Positions 57,032 through 64,000 of a stretch of DNA of 64,000 nucleotides are shown here, piece after piece. The DNA lies in the NCBI RefSeq assembly GCF_030161235.1, contig NZ_BSPW01000037.1, positions 1 to 64,000 on the forward strand, read 5' to 3'. Source of the DNA: Vibrio zhanjiangensis (GTDB lineage Bacteria; Pseudomonadota; Gammaproteobacteria; Enterobacterales; Vibrionaceae). Under the pieces are notes generated by a model. It was not told the DNA's origin. It saw only the letters and a list, made by a program, of their open reading frames with translations, and made no database searches. The position numbers and the translations under genes were made by a program. Positions within the stretch are counted from its first letter, which is position 1; every line of letters begins with the position of its first letter.

Positions 57032-57132
57032 ATTGTCATTCTCCTTTATTCTGATTGGCGCCACTATGCCCGAATCGAGCAGGAAAATAAAGTGGCATTT
57101 GCCTGTTGCTTTAATAGGTTAAAGCTATTTGC

Positions 57133-57987
57133 TCAGAACTGAGACAGTTTGTCGTAGCGCGAATCCTTAAGCGCTTCTTTCACTCGCTTTAGGTTGTCTC
57201 TAAAGCCCGAGCCACGCCTCAATGTAAAGCCTGTTGCCAGTACATCAATTACAGTCATCTGTACCACACGACTTGCCATTGGCATGTAGACATCGGTATC
57301 TTCTGGAACATCTAGAGAGATAGAAAGAGAACTTGCTTGATCGAGCGGAGAGTCTTTGGCTGTTATCGCTATAACAGTCGCGCCATTTTCACGGGCTAGG
57401 TTGGCAATTTCAACCAAACTTTTCGTCCGCCCCGTATGTGATATCAATACAATCACATCATTGTCTGTACAATTAATACAGCTCATACGCTGCATGACTA
57501 TGTCTTCAAAACAAGTGATAGGGATATTAAAGCGAATAAACTTATTTTGTGCGTCACGGGCGACTGCTGAGGAAGCCCCTAACCCAAAGAAAGAAATACG
57601 TTTTGCTTGAGTGAGAAGATCGACAGCTCGATTGATTTGCATGGAATCGAGGCTATTTTTCGCCACGTCCAAGCAGGCCATAGTGGATTCAAAGATTTTA
57701 TGCGTATAGGCGTCTGGACCATCGTCTTCTTCGACGTTACGGTTTACGTATGGCGTGCCATTGGCGAGGCTTTGTGCGAGGTGAAGTTTAAAGTCAGGGA
57801 AGCCTTTGGTATCCAATCTGCGGCAAAAACGGTTTACTGTTGGCTCACTGACGTCAGCCATTTTTGCTAGGGTTGCAATACTAGAATGAATGGCAGTTTG
57901 AGGTGATGCCATAATGACTTCAGCAACTTTTCGTTCCGACTTACTAAAGTTTTCTAGATTTTTTTGAATTTTTTCTAATGTATTCAT
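57133..57987 (-). CDS. hexR: RpiR-family regulator HexR
   Basis: Regulator of 284 residues: N-terminal RpiR helix-turn-helix (LEKIQKNLENFSKSERKVAE; SIATLAKMADVSEPTVNRFC) and a C-terminal SIS sugar-phosphate domain (RISFFGLGASSAVARDAQNK; VIVLISHTGRTKSLVEIA). HexR senses KDPG and controls central carbon genes in gammaproteobacteria. The longest frame starts at 58092; ATG 57987 (MNTLEKIQKNLENF) is the family start. An upstream TGTAA-N3-TTACA repeat may be an autoregulatory site. Confidence 0.9.
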   Translation of the reverse strand: MNTLEKIQKNLENFSKSERKVAEVIMASPQTAIHSSIATLAKMADVSEPTVNRFCRRLDTKGFPDFKLHLAQSLANGTPYVNRNVEEDDGPDAYTHKIFESTMACLDVAKNSLDSMQINRAVDLLTQAKRISFFGLGASSAVARDAQNKFIRFNIPITCFEDIVMQRMSCINCTDNDVIVLISHTGRTKSLVEIANLARENGATVIAITAKDSPLDQASSLSISLDVPEDTDVYMPMASRVVQMTVIDVLATGFTLRRGSGFRDNLKRVKEALKDSRYDKLSQF

Positions 57988-58099
57988 AGTGTTCACAAAG
58001 GTATAGAGAACAACTCGCTGGATAAAGAATTCTTCATTAATTAAGTGTAATTCCAACCAGCGCCATGGTTCCCAGTATAAACCCAAGGCCAAGGTTTAC

Positions 58100-58112
58100 T
58101 GTAACATTTACA
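58100..58112. promoter_or_regulatory. Possible HexR-type operator upstream of hexR
   Basis: TGTAACATTTACA: TGTAA and TTACA arms around CAT, similar to the HexR consensus as I recall it (TGTAAT-N3-ATTACA) but with shorter arms. Located about 115 bases before the hexR start; a related GTGTAAA lies 20 bases away. Confidence 0.35.
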
Positions 58113-58249
58113 CCTACAGATAAGTGTAAACATGACCAGCCTCAAACTAAATTTCCCCCACAAGCAGAAAATGGTTCCTCATTCGTTTGAGTTTGTTCTA
58201 TTTGAAGCACTTAATGGTAGGCAAATTACAAACGTTTAGAAAGAAATTT

Positions 58250-59896
58250 TCAGGCCTCTGTAATGGATTGAGATGTCGCTAGGATTTTAGCCATTAGATT
58301 CGGTGCTTGTTGAGCGATGATTCTTTGTTCTTCGAGAACTGAACGAAGAATATCATGACTTGTAAGAGGGTTGGCCAGTACAACGCGAAAGACAAGGGTG
58401 TTGAGTCTATCCCAACGAGAGGGATTAAGGCGCGTTCTGGAAACAAAGGATTTGCCTGTTTCTCGTTGGCACTTTTGGATAAATTGTGTCAGCTCATTGA
58501 CCAATTCGTTAAGCTGGATTCTTTGTTCAGGCAATGCAATTTCGAGAGCTTTGCGTACTTTTGCTGGAATGTAACGATAAGTGAGCAAGCAAAGTTCAGG
58601 TTCAGAGACCAATTCAAAGTCATCTTGTTGAGAGATTAACTCTGCAAAAAACTTGGCTTTTTCGATACTAGCATCAATGAGTAGCTCATAGCCTGGACGG
58701 CTAATGATGTGCATTGCAGCGTAAACAAGCATAGCCATTCCTGAACGAGAGCCTTCTAAGGTGTGGCTGCCCAAATCTTTTGAGCCCATGCGTAAAATAT
58801 ATTGAGCATGATGCTCGATAGACTTCATCGCATCTGGGTGTTTGAACAGAACCATTCCTGCCCCCATAGGGATATAAAGCTGCTTGTGGGCATCTATGGT
58901 AACCGAATCGGCTTGTTCAATCCCTTTTAATAGCTGACGATAATTGTTTGACATCAGAGTCGCACCGCCCCATGCCGCATCGACATGAAAGTGGCAATCA
59001 TGTTCAATGCATATTTCGGCGATCTGACAAAGCGGATCAATTGAGCCTGTCTCTGTTGTGCCCGCTACACCAACAACAGCGAAGGGCTTGATATTGTTTT
59101 TCTTGAGTTCAACAATTTTTTGGCTCAATGCCTGAGGGCAAATACGATTATTTGCATCGGTTTTTACGGCAACCAAACCTTGTTGCCCAAGTCCAAGTAT
59201 ATCGGCAGACTTCTTGAGCGAGTAATGTCCTCTTTCAGAGACCAAAACGGCAAGGCCTTGGTAGCCATAGTGTTTCATGGCACTATAAAGTCCTTCTTTT
59301 TCGACCCCTTGAAATTTTCCTTGTGCTTTCAGTGCATTATTTCTTGCAACCCACAAAGCGGTAATATTCGCAATGGTACCGCCGGAGCAAAAAGCACCTA
59401 ACGAATGTTGCGCACTGTGCATCCAGTTTGAATAGAAGTGGTCATCTTGGTTATATACCAATCGATGCAGCATACCGAGTACTTGTCGTTCTAGCGGAGT
59501 AAAAGCTTTAGACGTTTCTATTTTCACTAAGTTTTGATTCAGCGCGATCATAATTTTTGACAATGGCATTAAAAAATAGGGTAGTGCCGATGTCATGTGG
59601 CCAATAAAACTTGGTGCAGAAGTATGCACTGAGTGAGAGACTAGAGTATCAAGTAGGTGCTGAGTATGATCGGAAACAAACTCAGGCTTTTCTGGAATAG
59701 AAGCAAAGGCGAAATCTTTTTCAATTTCTTTGAGCGGCTTTTCTTCAGCAACAATATGCTCGCGCAAAAACTGATTGAGGTTTTGTGAGAGCTTTTCTTC
59801 GATTTTTGTTAGCGTTGAATCGGGTCCTTCAGGGACGGTAAAGATTCGAAGTAGGCTTTCGAAGCTTACGTTAGCGGTTTTATGTTTGGTTATCAT
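58250..59896 (-). CDS. panP: PLP-dependent aspartate 1-decarboxylase (PanP type)
   Basis: Group II PLP decarboxylase of 548 residues. The PLP lysine is in SVTIDAHKQLYIPMGAG; FHVDAAWGGATLMSNNYRQL holds the pyridine-interacting Asp; SHTLEGSRSGMAMLVYAAMH follows. Length and the N-terminus (TVPEGPDSTLTKIEEKL) fit the Vibrio PanP group, which makes beta-alanine from aspartate for CoA in organisms lacking pyruvoyl PanD. Glutamate decarboxylase activity is the alternative; the substrate cannot be decided from sequence. Stands alone with about 150-base spacers. Confidence 0.86.
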   Translation of the reverse strand: MITKHKTANVSFESLLRIFTVPEGPDSTLTKIEEKLSQNLNQFLREHIVAEEKPLKEIEKDFAFASIPEKPEFVSDHTQHLLDTLVSHSVHTSAPSFIGHMTSALPYFLMPLSKIMIALNQNLVKIETSKAFTPLERQVLGMLHRLVYNQDDHFYSNWMHSAQHSLGAFCSGGTIANITALWVARNNALKAQGKFQGVEKEGLYSAMKHYGYQGLAVLVSERGHYSLKKSADILGLGQQGLVAVKTDANNRICPQALSQKIVELKKNNIKPFAVVGVAGTTETGSIDPLCQIAEICIEHDCHFHVDAAWGGATLMSNNYRQLLKGIEQADSVTIDAHKQLYIPMGAGMVLFKHPDAMKSIEHHAQYILRMGSKDLGSHTLEGSRSGMAMLVYAAMHIISRPGYELLIDASIEKAKFFAELISQQDDFELVSEPELCLLTYRYIPAKVRKALEIALPEQRIQLNELVNELTQFIQKCQRETGKSFVSRTRLNPSRWDRLNTLVFRVVLANPLTSHDILRSVLEEQRIIAQQAPNLMAKILATSQSITEA

Positions 59897-60036
59897 ACAA
59901 CGACTTTGCTCTTATGATTTTGTTGCCGCGCCAATCTAAACGAAAACGGGCGCAAAGTCCCGTGTTAATTTTTTGATCTTTAGTATCAATTTGAGATATC
60001 ACCGCTTCGATTTACATCTCAGCGGTGATAAAGGGT

Positions 60037-60552
60037 TTAGGTTTCACATGAGATTGTTTCTAGCTCTTTAATCGCTTTGTTATAACGTTTGAGCGCACTG
60101 TCAATTTTGGTTGGATGACTCAGTAAGTCCGCAAAAGCCGATCTAAGATCATAATTCTTGTCATGGGGTTTGGATTGGCGATCGCTGTAGGTAACTTGAG
60201 CAAGTCGACCCAATTCGTCGCTACGAGAAGATAAGGTTTTGATGTCTTTTTGTTCAAGTAAGAGCCAAGATTCAACAGGCTGATTGACGGCAATTTTTGA
60301 AGGGTCATTTTCTAAATAATAGTGTACCGCCGCTCTGTTGAGTTCAAAATGGTTTTTTCGACCTTCAAGAAACCATTCACTCACCTCTTTAAGGTCAGGG
60401 TATTGTTCTGAGGTGAGTTTAGCCAGATCTTCATACCAATGAAGAGAAGCATCGATATAGGCGTCGTATTTCTTGGATAAACAGGCATTATCTGCGGCTG
60501 CAACCAAAGTTGAAGTTGCGCCTAACAATAATGCAATCAGTAGACGTGTCAT
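60037..60552 (-). CDS. Small secreted protein, unknown
   Basis: Protein of 171 residues with a signal peptide (MTRLLIALLLGATSTLVAAA), two cysteines in the mature part (one near the N-terminus, one in the ISCET end) that could form a disulfide, and mainly helical sequence. No family recognised. It follows lysO by about 100 bases on the same strand and may be co-transcribed. Confidence 0.7.
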   Translation of the reverse strand: MTRLLIALLLGATSTLVAAADNACLSKKYDAYIDASLHWYEDLAKLTSEQYPDLKEVSEWFLEGRKNHFELNRAAVHYYLENDPSKIAVNQPVESWLLLEQKDIKTLSSRSDELGRLAQVTYSDRQSKPHDKNYDLRSAFADLLSHPTKIDSALKRYNKAIKELETISCET

Positions 60553-60654
60553 AATTATTCCTTTTGAAGGTTATATATTATAAAGCCACTTAATATGATT
60601 AATTAAATTGTATAACATGGCTGAGTTATTAATAGAATTAACTGAAAGATAAAA

Positions 60655-61569
60655 TCATGCGATCTGCTCTGCAAGAGAGACAAAGAATAACATGAGTAAA
60701 GGCACTAATAGGCTTAATATAAATCCACTAACGATAGCAACGGGCACGCACCTAACACCTCCAGTAGTTTGAATTATGGGTAATGTAAAGTCCATTGCGG
60801 TTGCCCCAGCATAACCAATAGCCACACTGGGCCTTGAATGAATAATCAGTGGAATCATAACTAAGGCAACAAGTTCTCTGACTAGTTCAATCAGAAATGA
60901 AGCGCCGCCAAAAACCGGTCCAAAAGCATCCCCCATAAGGATCCCAGATAAAGAGTACCAGCCAAAACCACAAGACATGGCAAGTGCTTGATAAAGACCA
61001 ATATCAAGAATGTAAGCGGCTATTATTCCTCCAATTATCGAAGTAAAGATGATAATAATGGCGATGATCATACCTTGCTTGTTAAGCAATATTTGGCGAA
61101 GGGATAGCCCACTATTTCGTAACTGTATGCCTATGAGAAATAGGAGCAAAAAAAGGACAGACTCACTGGTGATATCAACCCAACCAAGGTCAATGGTGAG
61201 AAGTGTTCCTACAAACAATCCTACACCGACAACTAGGATAAGCTTTGTCGACTCTAAGGCCATACGTGACAGTGGTAGCTTATTTTTTTTCCCTATAACA
61301 TGAATAGGAAAAAGTTTGTCCACGATTGGGAGAGCAACCAAATTGCTTACTCCAATACAAATGGAGAATACGGCAACATAGACAAGGATCAATTGAAGGT
61401 TTTGCCCCAAGTTATCAAGAGAAGCCAGACTTAAACCCATCAAGGCGAGGATAACAAAAATAAGATAGTTTGTAGCCCGATTAATTCGTGCTAATAGAAT
61501 TGAGCTGGAGGTTTGAATCAGATACCCCACCACGAGTGGGGCAAAAATAAAGAGCATTCCGGGAAGCAT
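60655..61569 (-). CDS. lysO: LysO family lysine exporter
   Basis: Inner-membrane protein of 304 residues (E. coli LysO/YbjE 299) with about eight to nine helices. Conserved parts: GWYSLSGILMGDAFGPVFGG, RELVALVMIPLIIH, YAGATAMDFTLPIIQTTGG. LysO exports lysine and its toxic analogue thialysine. ATG at 61569 with AGGA six bases upstream. The neighbouring HDOD gene lies 27 bases upstream on the same strand. Confidence 0.9.
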   Translation of the reverse strand: MLPGMLFIFAPLVVGYLIQTSSSILLARINRATNYLIFVILALMGLSLASLDNLGQNLQLILVYVAVFSICIGVSNLVALPIVDKLFPIHVIGKKNKLPLSRMALESTKLILVVGVGLFVGTLLTIDLGWVDITSESVLFLLLFLIGIQLRNSGLSLRQILLNKQGMIIAIIIIFTSIIGGIIAAYILDIGLYQALAMSCGFGWYSLSGILMGDAFGPVFGGASFLIELVRELVALVMIPLIIHSRPSVAIGYAGATAMDFTLPIIQTTGGVRCVPVAIVSGFILSLLVPLLMLFFVSLAEQIA

Positions 61570-61596
61570 GGTAGTCCTGACTTAGCACCAGAAGCC

Positions 61597-62517
61597 TTAT
61601 AGCCCGCTAGCGCTCATGAGTTCATTGATTTTTGAATTGAACTCAATATCACTCAAATTGCTCAGTTTGTACAGTATATCAGCCCCTGTTACGTCAAACT
61701 CGACGACATGCTCTTCGATTCTGTCATCTTGGCGACGGAACATCAAAATGTGATTCGCGATACGAGCAATATCTAAATAGCTAACGTCAACATCCTTAGC
61801 TCTAGTCAGTTGGTTGCTTGCGACTTCGAGAAAGTCATGATCAAATCCCCAATGTTTAAGGACCAGCTCGCTTGCGCTTGTACAAAGATTATCAAACACC
61901 TGAAAAGCAATGTCCTCATCTAAGTAGTTGCCTCTTTCTAAGTAAGAATGATACTCGCTGACAATACAAAACAGTCCAATGTCAGCCAGTAGGCCAACCA
62001 ACAATGCTTTATCCGTTTCAAGATGCTCGTTGTTTCGAGGATTCGTTTCCTTGAACCCTTTGACCACCATAACCATAGTTGCGGCCAGTTCTCTTGACGT
62101 GTGTGCACTATCGACAAGAATTTTATTACAGCCACGACTTAAGTTCACAGAGTTTTTAAGTTGCTCTATTGCTTGCGCTGTCACGATATCGCGAACTCTC
62201 AGGATACCAAGGCGAGAGACCGCGGTGACTATGTCAGTACAAGTAATATTACGGCGGTTAAAAATCACAGAATTCGCCACTCGGATGACTATCGCAGCAA
62301 GGCTAGGGTCTTCGAATAAGCAATCTGCGATATCTAAAACAGTTGTACAATCTCTCGTACAAAGTCGTTGTATTTTTAATACAACATCAGGGATTGGAGG
62401 TAAGGTAATTTTCCCAGACGTGATGGCGTTCTCCACCAAAGCATTGAATTCAGATTCAATTCCTTTGACTAGGAGAGCATTGTTTTCAGGGAGCCAGAAA
62501 AAAGACAGATGATTCAT
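61597..62517 (-). CDS. HDOD-domain signalling protein
   Basis: Protein of 306 residues with an HDOD domain (about 35-240): ITLPPIPDVVLKIQRLCTRD, SLAAIVIRVANSVIFNRRNI, AVSRLGILRVRDIVTAQAIE, and LLADIGLFCIVSEYH. HDOD is a catalytically inactive HD relative often placed in signalling networks (c-di-GMP, stress). No output domain is attached. Upstream of lysO on the same strand; a weak ribosome site precedes ATG 62517. Confidence 0.85.
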   Translation of the reverse strand: MNHLSFFWLPENNALLVKGIESEFNALVENAITSGKITLPPIPDVVLKIQRLCTRDCTTVLDIADCLFEDPSLAAIVIRVANSVIFNRRNITCTDIVTAVSRLGILRVRDIVTAQAIEQLKNSVNLSRGCNKILVDSAHTSRELAATMVMVVKGFKETNPRNNEHLETDKALLVGLLADIGLFCIVSEYHSYLERGNYLDEDIAFQVFDNLCTSASELVLKHWGFDHDFLEVASNQLTRAKDVDVSYLDIARIANHILMFRRQDDRIEEHVVEFDVTGADILYKLSNLSDIEFNSKINELMSASGL

Positions 62518-62859
62518 TTTTATTAAGCTTTATGTTCTACCTCTTTTAGTTTACCTGTCCTAATAGTTGATATGCAAATCATTGATATAATATATGGAAC
62601 GACGTATGTGTATATTGATGTTGACTTAGTATGGAAAGCCATTTTATGTGATGTCAGTCGCGCTTTGGCGTTGGGTTGAGTGGATTGATGTGAGCTGTAC
62701 GTGGACATATTTTTTTTCGTTAACTACCATTTACTGACTTGGAGTCAGTGAACAAAAAACATAATGTATAGTGGTACTGGCACGGGGCATATTTTTCGCT
62801 TAAAGCTGCTGCTATCTGGTGATCGTCAATAATCGGGGTTTTCTGGGTTAGAAGGATCA
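62518..62859. other. Intergenic region between the HDOD gene and tfoX
   Basis: About 340 bases with no gene. A hairpin ACTGACT-TGG-AGTCAGT lies at 62733-62749. A long 5' leader of tfoX is likely (about 100 bases), where the sRNA TfoR would act in Vibrio cholerae. No GEMM (c-di-GMP) riboswitch core is present. Confidence 0.45.
62733..62749 (+). promoter_or_regulatory. Hairpin in the tfoX upstream region
   Basis: ACTGACT and AGTCAGT form a perfect seven-base-pair stem around TGG, about 110 bases before tfoX. It could be an operator or part of the leader structure. A T-run is absent, so it is not a standard terminator. Confidence 0.35.
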
Positions 62860-63447
62860 ATGGATATGACAGAGCAAAACTTTATCTCATATGTAAATAA
62901 ATTCGGTAGTTTTCAAAAGCGTTCAATGTTTGGTGGACTTGGTCTTTTCAAGCAAGATGCTATGTTTGCGCTAATTAGCTCTGGGCAAGTGTTTGTGCGA
63001 GGTGGTGACGAGCTCGACAGACAGCTCATTAAGCTAGGCTGTTCCAAATACCGTCATGTTAAGAAACAGACTACAGCAACGGTTAACTATTATGATGTAA
63101 CGCGTCTTTTCCTTTCGCGTGAGGCAAGGCTTGATGGCATTGTGCGAGAATCAATTCAGTATTCGATTTCTCAGCGGCATGATAAAAAGTCGTCTTCTGG
63201 TCGGCGCTTGCGTGACTTACCCAATATGCAGCTTACGCTTGAACGCATGGTGAAAAAGTCTGGTATTGATGATGTGGATACTTTTGTTGAGCTTGGAGCG
63301 CCTAAAGTGTTTTCAAAAGTGAAAGCGACATATGGAAATGATGTTGACGTGAAGTTGTTATGGAAGTTTGCTGGTGCGATAGATGGCGTGCATTGGAAGT
63401 TAATTCAGGAACCACGTAAGCGTCAGTTGTTAGCAAGTTGTATTTAG
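62860..63447 (+). CDS. tfoX: Competence regulator TfoX (Sxy)
   Basis: Protein of 195 residues with TfoX N domain (KRSMFGGLGLFKQDAMFAL; YRHVKKQTTATVNYYDVT) and TfoX C domain (RLRDLPNMQLTLERMVKKSG; DVDVKLLWKFAGAIDGVHWK). TfoX with CRP switches on the type IV pilus and DNA-uptake genes, including comEC, in response to chitin. Two ATGs lie in frame (62860 and 62866), with AAGGA three or nine bases upstream; the second spacing is more usual. It differs from TfoY, which is preceded by a c-di-GMP riboswitch. Ended by a strong terminator. Confidence 0.93.
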   Translation: MDMTEQNFISYVNKFGSFQKRSMFGGLGLFKQDAMFALISSGQVFVRGGDELDRQLIKLGCSKYRHVKKQTTATVNYYDVTRLFLSREARLDGIVRESIQYSISQRHDKKSSSGRRLRDLPNMQLTLERMVKKSGIDDVDTFVELGAPKVFSKVKATYGNDVDVKLLWKFAGAIDGVHWKLIQEPRKRQLLASCI

Positions 63448-63463
63448 GTTCAATGAGTCATGG

Positions 63464-63491
63464 AAAAGCCGAGGTAGCCCTCGGCTTTTTT
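63464..63491 (+). terminator. Terminator after tfoX
   Basis: AAAAGCCGAGG and CCTCGGCTTTT form an 11-base-pair stem around TAGC, ending in a T run. It may also serve the convergent barrel gene that ends at 63496. Confidence 0.92.
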
Positions 63492-63495
63492 AGTA

Positions 63496-64000
63496 CTAGA
63501 ATTTGAAGCGTGTAGTGAACATTAGCTGGTCACCATAGAAATCATTGATTCTGACTTCGCCTCCAACAGAAAAGAGTTCTGTTGCATGAAAGCGAGCATA
63601 GGCGGAACCGGTCCAATCGTCATCATTATCGATATTTACGTAACCCACTTTACCGCCAACTTCGAGCTGAGGGCCTAACCATTGACGAACACCTAGGTTC
63701 AGTTCCATCCCTGTATCACTGCCTTTGCCCTCTCTGCCGTCGAAATCAACGACACGGAATAACATCTCACCAGTGAAATCTGCCCAGTTATTTATTGGGG
63801 CATGGAAGCCAAAACCTGCCGCCGCGTCATAATCCCCTTCGAATTCAGAATCAATGCGCCCTATGACATGAGCATTTGGGTGAATAGATTTGCTTACTGC
63901 TGTACCAAAAGTGACTGGGCTGGCGCCGATGCGAGCTTCTACGTAATCGTAGCTAAAGTTACTCATTACGGCGGGGCTATTGGGGTCTGTCTCTGCAAGA
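63496..64000 (-). CDS. Outer-membrane beta-barrel protein, truncated by the window edge
   Basis: At least 168 residues of a small beta-barrel: alternating hydrophobic strands and acidic loops (FDGREGKGSDTGMELNLGVR; VGYVNIDNDDDWTGSAYARF) and a C-terminal aromatic end (LMFTTRFKF). The first Met in the window (63966) is internal; the frame stays open through 64000 with AETDPNSPAV before it, typical of sequence just after a signal peptide. So only the start is missing. Function not recognised; porin-like or surface protein. Confidence 0.75.
   Translation of the reverse strand, partial: LAETDPNSPAVMSNFSYDYVEARIGASPVTFGTAVSKSIHPNAHVIGRIDSEFEGDYDAAAGFGFHAPINNWADFTGEMLFRVVDFDGREGKGSDTGMELNLGVRQWLGPQLEVGGKVGYVNIDNDDDWTGSAYARFHATELFSVGGEVRINDFYGDQLMFTTRFKF

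Noticed and set aside
62700..62860. Possible c-di-GMP (GEMM) riboswitch upstream of tfoX
   Set aside because: The conserved GEMM core is absent; that riboswitch belongs to tfoY.

Overview
The window reads as chromosomal DNA of a marine gammaproteobacterium, almost certainly a Vibrio or close Vibrionaceae relative. The reasons are TfoX, the CsiV-Mfd pair, a PlzB-like PilZ protein beside lolCDE, a DUF3360 permease, the PanP-type decarboxylase, pflB and pflA separated by a chemoreceptor, and a type VI effector of the MIX/VasX type. No species name can be supported from sequence alone. No tRNA, complete insertion sequence, prophage, integrase or CRISPR array was seen.

Layout. (1) 1-8,950: a TetR regulator with an LplT-like MFS transporter/PlsC acyltransferase fusion broken by a frameshift, a Tim44-like membrane protein, a cysteine desulfhydrase/synthase-like PLP enzyme divergent from an Lrp-type regulator, a YHYH lipoprotein, tesB, an alkyltransferase-like (ATL) protein, a polytopic membrane protein and the 4.5S/SRP RNA gene with its promoter. 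(2) About 8,950-19,320: an accessory block. It holds a 1159-residue MIX-motif type VI effector followed, with translational coupling, by three tandem near-copies of a membrane protein (probable immunity). The immunity copies have nearly identical N-terminal halves, diverged C-terminal halves and a conserved tail. Then come a small membrane protein, a decayed gene with two stops and a frameshift, and an unrecognised 543-residue protein ending in two ~70-residue repeats. (3) 19,320-34,720: envelope and DNA core genes: GNAT, csiV, mfd, plzB-like, lolCDE, DUF2062, comEC, msbA, lpxK, ycaR and kdsB. (4) 34,900-42,750: a sensor histidine kinase, the yeaG(prkA)-yeaH-ycgB(spoVR) stress operon and yfbU. 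(5) 42,900-49,300: anaerobic pyruvate metabolism (pflA, pflB) with a methyl-accepting chemotaxis protein and an LpxR-type lipid A deacylase between them. (6) 49,550-54,890: a DUF3360 permease and a four-gene polar amino acid ABC importer. (7) 54,890-64,000: ybjL, grxA, hexR, panP, a small secreted protein, lysO, an HDOD protein, tfoX and a truncated outer-membrane barrel protein.

How the genes work together. LolCDE, MsbA, LpxK, KdsB and LpxR all act on lipoprotein or LPS traffic and modification. ComEC (DNA uptake channel) and TfoX (competence activator) are two parts of natural transformation. PflA activates PflB. YeaG, YeaH and YcgB form a stationary-phase kinase module. The four ABC genes form one importer.

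The most interesting stretch is the effector-immunity locus at 9,499-15,825, where triplicated immunity genes look like a cassette in which only one segment diversifies. The adjoining pseudogene and 543-residue protein are the least explained sequences. Start codons were moved from the longest open frame to an internal start where ribosome binding site, signal peptide or family length favoured it; this is stated in each entry.
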